11,608 bases of DNA from Gammaproteobacteria bacterium (GTDB lineage Bacteria > Pseudomonadota > Gammaproteobacteria > Pseudomonadales > Azotimanducaceae), in assembly GCA_009840715.1 (NCBI GenBank), contig VXNE01000221.1:1-11608 (forward strand), written 5' to 3'. Under the pieces are notes generated by a model. It had not been told where the DNA came from, did no database searches, and saw nothing but the letters and a program-made list of their open reading frames with translations. Below, one piece after another: positions 1 through 6,935 of the stretch (position 1 is the stretch's first letter; every line of letters starts with the position of its first letter). The translations under genes were made by a program, and so were the position numbers.

Positions 1-2
1 AC

Positions 3-455
3 CTAGACGATCTTCGACTCGGCGACGCCGGCGCCGCGGGACACGTTGGCGGTTGACTCGGACCCGAACACCGCTGCGCCGGTCGCGAGGGCGACAACGC
101 CCAAGTCCATCGCGTGGTCGAAGTGTGAGTGGACCGCGGTGATCATGGCGAGGTCATGCAGGTCCGCCGTCTCGACCATGCGAGCGATCTGCGCCGTGTC
201 CGGCTCGGCGATGCTGTCGAGGCCCGCGAAAAACGGACGGCTGAAGAAACCGTCGGTAAGGACCTTCGTCTCGCCGTCGTCGAAGAGGAGCGTCGAGACC
301 CCGTACCAGGTCACGGACACTGCCGGCGTCCCTTTCAGTGGCCCCAACACCGGGATACCGGGGAGTGAACTCAACGCTGCCACCGGGCGTTCTTCCGCGG
401 CGGCGCACGCCAAGACCGCGATGCAACAGACGATCAAGCACTGACGCAGGCCCAT
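3..455 (-). CDS. MBL-fold metallo-hydrolase, exported; closed early by a TAG (possible pseudogene)
   Basis: This is the N-terminal half of a metallo-beta-lactamase-fold hydrolase, a dinuclear metal enzyme family acting on varied ester, lactone or phosphoester substrates. The substrate here is not predictable. From the ATG at 455, residues 1-17 form a hydrophobic export signal with a lipobox-like VLAC (Cys17), so a lipoprotein is possible. A TDG strand (Asp68) is followed by the metal motif HSHFDH at 109-114. I chose this ATG over an upstream in-frame GTG at 476 because GGAGGTGA lies 8 bases before it and inside the longer version. The frame ends after 150 residues in TAG at 5..3. Family members usually run about 250-300 residues with further metal ligands after this point, so it looks like a nonsense mutation, a frameshift or a sequence error. 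It lies 45 bases behind the coiled-coil gene on the same strand. The family call is firm; function and integrity are unsure. Confidence 0.8.
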   Translation of the reverse strand: MGLRQCLIVCCIAVLACAAAEERPVAALSSLPGIPVLGPLKGTPAVSVTWYGVSTLLFDDGETKVLTDGFFSRPFFAGLDSIAEPDTAQIARMVETADLHDLAMITAVHSHFDHAMDLGVVALATGAAVFGSESTANVSRGAGVAESKIV

Positions 456-463
456 TACGCCTC

Positions 464-471
464 TCACCTCC
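464..471 (-). promoter_or_regulatory. Ribosome binding site of the MBL hydrolase
   Basis: On the minus strand the bases read GGAGGTGA, a near-perfect Shine-Dalgarno match, 8 bases before the ATG at 455. It decides the start. The longer frame beginning with GTG at 476 would place this site inside the coding sequence. Confidence 0.7.
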
Positions 472-500
472 GACACAGTCGGGTGTAACAGGACTCCAGC

Positions 501-872
501 TCAGGTCGCCCGCGCCTCCTCCCCGGACGTGCGCGCAGTGCCGTGGAATCCCTGGATCAGCCCTTCCAGGCGCCCGATGGCCGCCGCCATCTCCCGGAAC
601 CCCTCATCAATGCGGCGATCCATCCGCTCCACGCGCGCCTCGAGCCGGTCGAGGCGTCCCTCCACCCGTTCGAAGCGGGCGTCTACCTGTTCGAAGCGGG
701 CGTCCACCTGTTCGAAGCGGGCGTCCACCTGGGCGAATCGGGAGTCCACCTGGGCGAATCGGGAGTCCACCTGGGCGAAGCGCCCGTCCACAATGGTCAG
801 GTTGACGCCGATGACGGTCGCTCCAACCAGGAGGATCGTGGCGATCAAGGTAACGAACTGGTACTTCATCAT
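501..872 (-). CDS. Small membrane-anchored coiled-coil heptad-repeat protein
   Basis: The function is unknown. The 123-residue protein has one N-terminal hydrophobic segment (about residues 6-25, an uncleaved anchor or signal) and then a regular coiled coil from about 29 to 95. Heptads of the type DSRFAQV and DARFEQV repeat with Phe and Val at 32/35, 39/42, 46/49, 53/56, 60/63 and 67/70, then Leu, Val, Met and Ile in degenerate copies. The C-terminal 25 residues are non-repetitive and charged. It probably forms a rod-like homo-oligomer projecting from the membrane. Two adjacent ATG codons (872 and 869) could start it. GGAG lies 4 bases before the first and 7 before the second, so the second may be used. 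A longer open frame back to 1085 is rejected because its extra residues are Arg-rich and lack a binding site. It may be co-transcribed with the MBL gene 45 bases downstream. Confidence 0.7.
   Translation of the reverse strand: MMKYQFVTLIATILLVGATVIGVNLTIVDGRFAQVDSRFAQVDSRFAQVDARFEQVDARFEQVDARFERVEGRLDRLEARVERMDRRIDEGFREMAAAIGRLEGLIQGFHGTARTSGEEARAT
660..785. repeat. Six tandem 21-bp units encoding coiled-coil heptads
   Basis: Units begin at 660, 681, 702, 723, 744 and 765, and a seventh decayed copy starts at 786. Each is exactly 21 bases, so one unit encodes one heptad and unit gain or loss keeps the frame. The plus-strand unit is close to gtccacctgttcgaagcggg. The units at 723 and 744 are identical. 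The first three share a ttcgaagcgggc tail and the next two a gggcgaatcggga tail, which indicates local duplication of subtypes. Confidence 0.9.
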
Positions 873-1254
873 CGGGCTCCCGTGAAACGAACGCCGGCGG
901 GAGTGCCCGGGCGCCACGGAGCCGACGGGCTCCAGTTCCCGGGCGCTCGCGTGCGGGTCGTCGCCGGCTGGAAGTACCATGTTCGCGCCTCGTCGGAGGT
1001 TTGTATGCAGGACGGATCGCCGACGTTTCCGGGCGGATCTCCTGCACGCGACAGGGCGAGAGTCTGACGGGGGAACGCGCCGCAAGTCAACGAAACGCGA
1101 TCCGTCGCCAGGGGCGCGACTCGTATCCGAAAACCGAGCCCTGCAGGTTCGCCGCCTCCCCAGCTGCGGGGCCGTCCCACCCGAATCGCTGCGACGGGCC
1201 GGCGAGCGTTCCCTCGTTCATAATGGAACGCAGTCCTCACCGGGAGCCACCGCC
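873..1254. other. Divergent intergenic spacer, no gene supported
   Basis: These 382 bases separate the minus-strand coiled-coil gene from the plus-strand dehydrogenase. Open frames cross the spacer on both strands, but they are Arg/Pro-rich and lack a convincing start signal. The only structured elements I see are the inverted repeat with a -10-like box at 1206-1231 and the dehydrogenase ribosome binding site GGGAG at 1242-1246. I could not identify a clear promoter for the minus-strand gene. Confidence 0.6.
1206..1231 (+). promoter_or_regulatory. Candidate operator and -10 box before the dehydrogenase
   Basis: A perfect 7-base inverted repeat, GCGTTCC at 1206-1212 and GGAACGC at 1225-1231, encloses 12 bases that contain CATAAT (1219-1224), a 5/6 match to the -10 consensus. 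A repressor bound to the arms would cover RNA polymerase. No good -35 hexamer is visible at normal spacing, so the promoter part is tentative. The ATG follows 24 bases after the repeat. Confidence 0.4.
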
Positions 1255-2307
1255 ATGCCATCGACCGCGCGCGCCGCCCGCTGGACCGCGGAACGCACCA
1301 TCGAAGTCACCGACAAGGCGGTACGCGACCCCGCACCCGACGAAGTGCGCGTAGCCGTCGGCAGCGCCGGCATCTGCGGGTCGGACCTGCACTTCTACCG
1401 GGGCGAGTTCCCGGCGACGCCCGGCATCACGCCGGGGCACGAGTTCGGCGGCACGGTCGAGGCGGTAGGCGCCGACGTGCGCCACGTGCGCGAAGGCGAC
1501 CTGGTCGGCATCGAACCGTTGCTGCGTTGCGGACTGTGCCCGTTCTGCCTCTCGGGCGACTACCACGTATGCAACGACCGCGGCCTGGTCGGGCAGGGCG
1601 TCGACGGGGGCATGTCCGAGTCGGCGACCTTGCCCGGCAACACCGTCTTCCCGGCACCGAGCGGACTCGACGCCGAGGGCGTCGCCCTGGCGGAGCCGCT
1701 CGCATGCTCCGTGCACGGCTTCGAGAAGGTGAAGCTGCGCGGCCACGAGACGGTCTTCATCGTGGGCGCGGGCAGCATCGGCCTGACGGGGATCCTGGCT
1801 GCGCGGGCCTGCGGCGCCCAGGCCATCGTCCTCGCCCGACATCCCCATCAGCAGGAGGCCGCCCGGCGGCTCGGCGCGGTCGAGGTAATCGGCGATGACG
1901 ATGCCGGCAAGGAGCGCATGGCGGAACTCGCGCGCATCCATGCGGTGGACGTGGCCGTGGAGACTGTCGGCGGCACGGCGGACACGCTCATCACCGCGCA
2001 GCGTGTCGTGCGGCCGAAGGGTCGCGTCGTCCTGCTCGGCATCTTCACCGGGACACGCACCAGCATCGACCCCCTGCACCTCGCCCTCAACGAGGTGGAG
2101 GTCGTCGGCGCGGTAACCTACGCGGCGAGCGACGGGCACGCGGACTACGCCGTGGCGCTCGATGTCGTCGCCGACCATGCAGACGCCGCCCGGTCCCTCG
2201 TCACGCACCGCTTCGCGCTCGACGACGCCGGACAGGCATTCGACACGGCCGTCGACAAGTCGACCCGGTCCATCAAGGTCCACATCCAGCCGGGAACGCA
2301 TGGCTGA
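1255..2307 (+). CDS. Zinc-dependent medium-chain alcohol/polyol dehydrogenase
   Basis: This is an NAD(P)-dependent oxidoreductase of the medium-chain dehydrogenase family, cytosolic, oxidising a secondary alcohol, polyol or threonine-like substrate. Catalytic zinc ligands are Cys41 (ICGSD), His62-Glu63 (GHEFGG) and probably Glu147 (AEPLACSVHG). The structural zinc lobe uses Cys92, Cys95, Cys98 and Cys106. The Rossmann motif GAGSIG spans 171-176. At 350 residues it has the normal full length. The ATG at 1255 is chosen because GGGAG lies 8 bases upstream and the protein then starts just before the GroES-like domain. The open frame back to 979 has no family similarity that I recognise. It overlaps the MFS gene by 8 bases, so the two are probably one operon, possibly coupling oxidation to movement of a related compound. 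The closest subfamilies are sorbitol, threonine and butanediol dehydrogenases, and I cannot choose among them. Confidence 0.93.
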   Translation: MPSTARAARWTAERTIEVTDKAVRDPAPDEVRVAVGSAGICGSDLHFYRGEFPATPGITPGHEFGGTVEAVGADVRHVREGDLVGIEPLLRCGLCPFCLSGDYHVCNDRGLVGQGVDGGMSESATLPGNTVFPAPSGLDAEGVALAEPLACSVHGFEKVKLRGHETVFIVGAGSIGLTGILAARACGAQAIVLARHPHQQEAARRLGAVEVIGDDDAGKERMAELARIHAVDVAVETVGGTADTLITAQRVVRPKGRVVLLGIFTGTRTSIDPLHLALNEVEVVGAVTYAASDGHADYAVALDVVADHADAARSLVTHRFALDDAGQAFDTAVDKSTRSIKVHIQPGTHG

Positions 2308-3634
2308 ACCGCGCGTAGCGGAAGTCCGCGAGCAGGGCCCCGACCAGTCCCCGGAGACCGCCGAGGCACCGTCACGGCACACGCGTCTCCTGAACCGCGA
2401 TTTCCTGCTCCTCTGGCAGGCGCAGGGCGCGAGCGGGATAGGCGTCGCCATGGCGCAGGTCGCAACGGTCTACTGGCTGCTCGAGGAGACAGGGTCGGCC
2501 ACCGTCATGGGCCTCGTCTCGATGACGGCGGCCATTCCGGGCGTGCTGCTCGGACCGTTCGGCGGCGCACTGGCCGACCGCTACTCGCGCAGGATGCTGA
2601 TCGTCGCCGGCAACGGCCTGCTCGGCATCGCCGCCCTGTGCCTCGGCCTCGCCTTCGTGGCCGTTCCGGGGCAGGTCGAGTTCAAGATCGGAGCCCTTGC
2701 GGCTTTCGGCGTGCTCACCGGCGCCGCGAACGCCGTGCTCCGCCCGGCCGTCATGGCCGCGGTGCCGAACCTCGTGCCGCTCGTGCGCCTCAACACCGCC
2801 AACGCCATGAACAGCTTCGCCACCATGGCCAGCAACGGCATCGGCAACGCCATCGGCGGCGTACTCTTCCGCGTGATCGGCGCACCGATGCTCTTCCTTT
2901 CGACCGGGTGCACGTACCTCCTGGCGGCGCTCTCCGTCGCCTTCCTGCGGATGCCCCAGGCGCTGCCCCTGGCGCCGCCTTCGCTGCGGTCCCTCATGAG
3001 CGCCTTCATGACCGACGTCGCCGTCGGGCTGCGCTACGTCTGGGGCCGGAAGGGACTGCGCAACATGGTGCTCGCCTTCGCGATGCTGAACTTCGTGACG
3101 GCGCCGATGGCGGTGCTGCTCCCCATCCTGCTCGACCAGCACCGGGGGCTGCCACCGGACTGGTATGGCTACCTGATGGGCTCGATGGCGACCGGCAACG
3201 TGACCGGCATGATCGTCGCGGGCGTCGTCCGCATCGACGGGCCCGCCCGCACGGTCACCATGCTGGCCGCCCTCTACTCCATGGCCGTGTGCACGTTCGT
3301 CATCGGCGTTGCGGAGTCTCCCTATACGCTGCTCGTGGCGCACGCCGTGGATGGCGTGTTCATGGGGATGATGATGGTGGCGTTCACCACGCTCATGCAG
3401 GCCACCACACCGGACCGGCTCCGGGGTCGCGCGATGAGCGTGTTGATGACCCTCATCATGGGGACGGTGCCGATAGCCATGGGCCTCGCCGGCGTGCTCG
3501 CGGACGCGGTGGACCAGAACGTGCCGCTGCTCTTTATCGGTGCGGGGATCGCCGCCGGCTGCATCGTGACCGGCATGGGCAGCGGGAAGGCGTTCCGCGA
3601 GTTCCTGGGGACGCGGTTGTATCCAGAGCGGTGA
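2300..3634 (+). CDS. MFS transporter, EntS/MFS_3-like
   Basis: This is an inner-membrane major facilitator superfamily permease of 444 residues with about 12 hydrophobic segments. A hydrophilic N-terminus of about 33 residues precedes NRDFLLLWQAQGASGIG, a start typical of the MFS_3/enterobactin-exporter-like group. The loop 2-3 motif A reads GGALADRYSRR at 88-98, and its counterpart in the second half is PDRLRGRAMSV. These features suggest proton-driven export, but the substrate cannot be read from the sequence. The ATG at 2300 sits inside the end of the dehydrogenase gene (8-base overlap) with GGGAA just before it, which implies translational coupling. The 46 extra residues of the longer open frame lie wholly inside the dehydrogenase and are Ser/Arg/Pro-rich shadow sequence. 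Confidence 0.92.
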   Translation: MAEPRVAEVREQGPDQSPETAEAPSRHTRLLNRDFLLLWQAQGASGIGVAMAQVATVYWLLEETGSATVMGLVSMTAAIPGVLLGPFGGALADRYSRRMLIVAGNGLLGIAALCLGLAFVAVPGQVEFKIGALAAFGVLTGAANAVLRPAVMAAVPNLVPLVRLNTANAMNSFATMASNGIGNAIGGVLFRVIGAPMLFLSTGCTYLLAALSVAFLRMPQALPLAPPSLRSLMSAFMTDVAVGLRYVWGRKGLRNMVLAFAMLNFVTAPMAVLLPILLDQHRGLPPDWYGYLMGSMATGNVTGMIVAGVVRIDGPARTVTMLAALYSMAVCTFVIGVAESPYTLLVAHAVDGVFMGMMMVAFTTLMQATTPDRLRGRAMSVLMTLIMGTVPIAMGLAGVLADAVDQNVPLLFIGAGIAAGCIVTGMGSGKAFREFLGTRLYPER

Positions 3635-3667
3635 CCCGACCGAGCACCCCTCGCGATGCCAACGCGC

Positions 3668-3673
3668 TATAAT
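3668..3673 (+). promoter_or_regulatory. -10 box of the toxin-antitoxin operon
   Basis: A perfect TATAAT stands in the 71-base gap after the MFS gene, 32 bases before the antitoxin ATG. It is conspicuous in such GC-rich DNA. No strong -35 hexamer is visible 16-18 bases upstream, so an activator, a weak -35 or autoregulated use is likely. Phd/YefM antitoxins typically repress their own promoter by binding nearby. I could not find a clear long palindrome, only a short AAAC-AG-GTTT at 3693-3702 over the ribosome binding site. Confidence 0.55.
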
Positions 3674-3705
3674 CCGACCCGAATTCAGACCGAAACAGGT
3701 TTGCC

Positions 3706-3978
3706 ATGGCCTCCGAGATCATCAGCCTGACCGAATTCAAAGCCAAGGCCGCCCAGGTAATCGCCGAGATCAAAGAGCGTGAACACACGGTCGTGCTCAC
3801 TCAGAACGGCCGCGCCGCGGTCGTCGTGCAGGACTACGAGGCACACCAACGTCTCCAGGACGCGCTGCTGATGCTCAAGCTCCTGTCGCGGGGCGAGGCG
3901 GACATCGCCGCCGGCAGGACCAAACCTCAGCGTCTAGTTTTCGCCGAACTCCGGAAACGCCTCCAGTCGACCGAGTGA
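3706..3978 (+). CDS. Type II antitoxin, Phd/YefM family
   Basis: This 90-residue protein should bind and neutralise the toxin encoded next to it and repress the operon. The N-terminal half (about 3-50) carries the Phd/YefM signature: an ISLTEFKAKAAQVI segment, in which the family usually has a DNA-contacting helix, then EREHTVVLTQNGRAAVVV and the YEAHQRLQDAL helix. The C-terminal 40 residues are basic and likely wrap the toxin. The ATG at 3706 has a weak AGG six bases upstream and follows the TATAAT box. Its stop overlaps the toxin GTG by 4 bases (GTGA), the usual arrangement for such pairs. The family assignment is confident. Whether the pair is active is unknown. Confidence 0.92.
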   Translation: MASEIISLTEFKAKAAQVIAEIKEREHTVVLTQNGRAAVVVQDYEAHQRLQDALLMLKLLSRGEADIAAGRTKPQRLVFAELRKRLQSTE

Positions 3979-4319
3979 GCGATCGAGAGATCGTCTGGAC
4001 CGAGACGGCCGAATTCGATCTCGACCACATTGCGTCTTACATAGCCAACGACGACATCGCCAGCGCCCTCGCCGTTGCGGAGCGCATTCGGGGCCGTTGC
4101 GAGACACTGGCAAAGCACGCCGAGCGCGGTCGAGAAGTTCCCGAGTTGCGTGCAATGGACGCGCCGAGCCACCGGGAGTTGATAGAAGGTCCGTGGCGCA
4201 TCCTCTACCGATACGACGAGCGAATCGTGTTCATCGTTTCGGTGCTCGACGCACGCCGCGACCTGTCGAGCCTCCTGATCGAGCGTCTCGTTCACGACCA
4301 CGCGCCCCCGCTGGACTGA
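3975..4319 (+). CDS. Type II toxin, RelE/ParE family
   Basis: This 114-residue protein has the compact RelE/ParE fold pattern: IVWTETAEFDLDHIASYI with two N-terminal helices, SALAVAERIRGRCETL, GREVPEL, then the beta-sheet core HRELIEGPWRILYRYD and IVFIVSVLDARRDL. Members either cleave ribosome-bound mRNA (RelE) or poison gyrase (ParE). The helical N-terminal hairpin and the RELIEG-YRI-V-DARRD series favour the ParE-like branch, but I cannot settle the target. Translation begins at GTG 3975, which overlaps the antitoxin stop by 4 bases, so toxin synthesis is coupled to antitoxin synthesis. No good Shine-Dalgarno of its own is seen, consistent with coupling. It is full length, so the module looks intact. 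Confidence 0.9.
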   Translation: MSDREIVWTETAEFDLDHIASYIANDDIASALAVAERIRGRCETLAKHAERGREVPELRAMDAPSHRELIEGPWRILYRYDERIVFIVSVLDARRDLSSLLIERLVHDHAPPLD

Positions 4320-4359
4320 CCCCGCGGCCCACCGCTACTCTTGGCGTTGGAAGAGTTTC

Positions 4360-4365
4360 GGAGGA
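4360..4365 (+). promoter_or_regulatory. Strong ribosome binding site fixing a TTG start
   Basis: GGAGGA lies 6 bases before the TTG at 4372. No ATG or GTG stands at a comparable distance, so this site supports the rare TTG initiation codon of the dioxygenase. Confidence 0.7.
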
Positions 4366-4371
4366 CCCGCC

Positions 4372-5751
4372 TTGGCCGAGACATACACCGACCACCCTGC
4401 GGGCGTCGCCGCACCGCCGCCCAAGGACCCGGAGTCCGCCTTCTTCAGCGAGACGGCCCCGGCCCACCGGCCGCTGCCGCTCACGCCCGATCTCGACCCG
4501 CCCGGCGCCGACCGGCTGGGACTCTCGGCCGAGGAGATCGAGCAGTTCCGTACGCAGGGGTACGTCATCAAGCGCGGGCTCATCCCGAGCGCCGACCTAG
4601 CGCCGTTCCGCGAACTATGGTGGAAGCAACCTCCGGTGGTCCGCGCCGGCGTGCGCCGCGAGGATCCCGCTACCTGGCTGGACCCGGGCGGCCGCTGGAC
4701 GCTCGAGAACCGTTGGGACCTCGACCACGACTGGATGGGCGGCAGCCCCTGGCCGTCGCCCGAGGACGAGCGGCCCGGCGCCACGGTGGGCGAACGCGTG
4801 GGACGGCTGGCGCATCGGCTGAGCCGCGACGCGGTCAACGACGTGTGGCGCTGGCATGGCCTCGGCCATGACCCGGCCTTCGTCGCCGCAACCTCGGCCC
4901 ATCCGCGCATGCTCCACATGCTCGAGGCGCTGATGGGCGGTCCCGTGAAGCGGCCGTGGCGCAATCGCGGCGTCTACTCGATCTTCCCGCGTGCATCCGA
5001 CGAGCGCGAGTCGCGGCTCGGACCGCACATGGACCAGAACATGATGGAGCTGTCGGGCGTCACCCTGCTGGACGACGTGCCACCGCACTCGGGGGGCTTC
5101 ACGATCTTCCCGACATCGCCGCAGGTGCTCTACCCGACCTCGGAGCAGGCGCTCAACTGGGTGGCGACCGACGCGTCGTCGGAGGCCATCGACCGCCTCA
5201 AGGTGGACGTCCAGCCGGTCGAGTTCACCGGCCGCGCCGGCGACACCATCTTCGCGCACGGACTGGTCGTCCACACGGCGGGTCTCCACGACACCGACCG
5301 GCTGCGCCTCGCCGTCATCCAGGACTTCAACAAGGTCCGGCCCCGCAGCCACATGCGCTGGACCGCGGCCGGCAAGCACGGCGGCCCGCGCGTGCACTGC
5401 GACATGGACGGCTACTTTCGCTTCCCGACGGATGGCGACGACGACCCGGCCGACGGCCTGCGCGAGGTCACCAATCAGTGGATCATGGATTCGAACGAGT
5501 TCGTGCTGTCGCGGGACGCGCCATTCGACGACATGTTCCACGACTGGAACCTGGGCCGCGAGCCGGTCCGCGGTCACGTGATCGACGAACCGCCCTGGTG
5601 GCGAAAGTACGGCCTGCCCGCGCTCCCGTCCGCGACCCAGCCTCCCGGCGGCGGCGGGATGGCCGCCGTGCCCCTCTCCGAGGTGGCGAGCTACGAGGGC
5701 GACGGGGTCTGGCGCGTGCGGTCGCGGGCGAACGACTGGATGGAGCGCTGA
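4372..5751 (+). CDS. Phytanoyl-CoA dioxygenase (PhyH) family protein
   Basis: This is a predicted non-heme Fe(II)/2-oxoglutarate-dependent oxygenase of 459 residues, cytosolic, with an unknown substrate. Members hydroxylate fatty acyl-CoAs, amino acids, ectoine or secondary metabolites. A PhyH-style start is seen at about 52-72 (LSAEEIEQFRTQGYVIKRGL). The iron triad is likely His219 and Asp221 (GPHMDQN) with distal His301 (GLVVHTAGLHDTDRLRLA), and Arg310 or Arg312 would bind 2-oxoglutarate. The residues before 50 are Pro-rich and probably disordered, and the final 100 residues form a Trp-rich tail not typical of the core. The gene starts at TTG with a strong GGAGGA. It lies 52 bases after the toxin gene and runs tail to tail into a CoA-transferase gene. 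That neighbour hints at acyl-CoA chemistry, but convergent genes are weak evidence. The substrate assignment is open. Confidence 0.85.
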   Translation: MAETYTDHPAGVAAPPPKDPESAFFSETAPAHRPLPLTPDLDPPGADRLGLSAEEIEQFRTQGYVIKRGLIPSADLAPFRELWWKQPPVVRAGVRREDPATWLDPGGRWTLENRWDLDHDWMGGSPWPSPEDERPGATVGERVGRLAHRLSRDAVNDVWRWHGLGHDPAFVAATSAHPRMLHMLEALMGGPVKRPWRNRGVYSIFPRASDERESRLGPHMDQNMMELSGVTLLDDVPPHSGGFTIFPTSPQVLYPTSEQALNWVATDASSEAIDRLKVDVQPVEFTGRAGDTIFAHGLVVHTAGLHDTDRLRLAVIQDFNKVRPRSHMRWTAAGKHGGPRVHCDMDGYFRFPTDGDDDPADGLREVTNQWIMDSNEFVLSRDAPFDDMFHDWNLGREPVRGHVIDEPPWWRKYGLPALPSATQPPGGGGMAAVPLSEVASYEGDGVWRVRSRANDWMER

Positions 5752-5761
5752 CGGCGGTCAG
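5748..5761. other. Short hairpin spanning two convergent stop codons
   Basis: CTGAC-GGCG-GTCAG is a perfect 5-base inverted repeat with a 4-base loop. It contains the TGA of the dioxygenase (5749-5751) on one strand and the TGA of the CoA transferase (5760-5758) on the other. No T-run follows on either side, so it is not a clear intrinsic terminator. It might help separate colliding transcription, or be chance symmetry. Confidence 0.3.
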
Positions 5762-6935
5762 ACGATCCCCGCCGCACCCAGCGCGGCCAGTTCGTCGTCC
5801 GACAGCCCGAGCAGCCCCCGGTATACCTCGGCGTTGTGCGCGCCGAGTTCCGGACCGGGCCAGCGTACCGTGCCCTGGGTGCGCGACAGCTTCGGGAACA
5901 CGTTCTGCATCTTTAGGCGCTCGAACAGCGGGTGCGCCACGTCGACGATCGCGTCGCGCGCCTGGAAGTGCGGGTCCGTGAGCATCTCCGGCGCCCGGAA
6001 AATGCGTCCGGCCGGAACGCCGTGCCGCTCGAGGACATCGAGCAGCGGGTCGGCCTCCAATGTCGACGTCCACCCGGCGATGACCTCGTCGAGTTCGTCC
6101 TGGTGCTCACCGCGCGCCACGTGGTCCGCATAGCGCGGGTCGATAGCCAGCGCGGGCTGCCCCATCGCCTCGGTCAGGCGCGCGAACACCGAGTCCTGGT
6201 TCGCTCCCATCACGATCATCTCGCCGTTCGCCGTGGGGTAGACGTTCGACGGCGCCGTCTTCGGCAGGATGGCCCCGCTGCGCTCCCGGATCGTCCCGCC
6301 CTGGGTGTATTCCGGGACGGTCGACTCCATCACGGCCAGTACCGCCTCGTAGATCGCCGAGTCGACCACCTGGCCCTTCCCCGTGCGTTCGCGATCGTGC
6401 AGCGCCGCCAGGGCGCCCACGCACGCGAAGGTCGCCGCGAGCGAGTCCCCGATGGAGAGCCCGACGCGGCTCGGCGGCCGGTCCGGATCGCCGGCGAGGT
6501 AGCGGATGCCGCCCATCGCCTCGCCGACGGACCCGTAGCCGGCGCGGCGCGCGTACGGTCCGGTCTGCCCGAAACCCGACACGCGCACCATCACCAGCCG
6601 CTCGTTGACGGCGGACAGCGCTGCGTGGTCGAGTCCCCAGCGCTCGAGCGTTCCCGGCCGGAAGTTCTCGATCAGCACGTCGGCGTGAGCGGCGAGATCC
6701 TTGAGCAGCTCCTGGCCGCGCGGCTCGCGCAGGTTGAGCGTGACCGACTTCTTGTTGCGTGCGATGACGGGCCACCAGACCGGCAGTCCGCGGCCCCACG
6801 CGCGCATGGGATCCCCGGTCCCCGGAGGCTCCACCTTGATGACGTCGGCGCCCATGTCGCCGAAGAGCTGGCCGCAGAACGGGCCGGCGATGAGCGTCCC
6901 GAGTTCGATGACCCGGAGGTCCGTCAGCGGACCGG

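Noticed and set aside
660..797. CRISPR array from regularly spaced repeats
   Set aside because: The 21-base units are directly adjacent without spacers and lie in frame within a coding sequence that encodes coiled-coil heptads.
979..1254. N-terminal extension of the dehydrogenase frame
   Set aside because: The residues are Arg/Ser-rich without family similarity. A good GGAG-type site precedes the ATG at 1255 and gives the normal family length.
2372..3343. Long minus-strand open frame opposite the MFS gene
   Set aside because: It is His/Glu/Arg-rich reverse reading of hydrophobic codons, as expected opposite a membrane protein, and has no start signal.
3635..3705. att site or IS remnant bordering the toxin-antitoxin module
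   Set aside because: I found no matching direct repeats on both sides of the module, no terminal inverted repeats and no transposase or integrase fragment.
5748..5761. Bidirectional intrinsic terminator
   Set aside because: The stem has only 5 pairs and no T-run follows on either strand, so termination there is not supported.
4956..5981. Long plus-strand open frame over the dioxygenase end and the CoA-transferase end
   Set aside because: Its composition (Arg, Pro, Ala, His) is typical of out-of-frame GC-rich DNA, and it crosses two well-supported genes.
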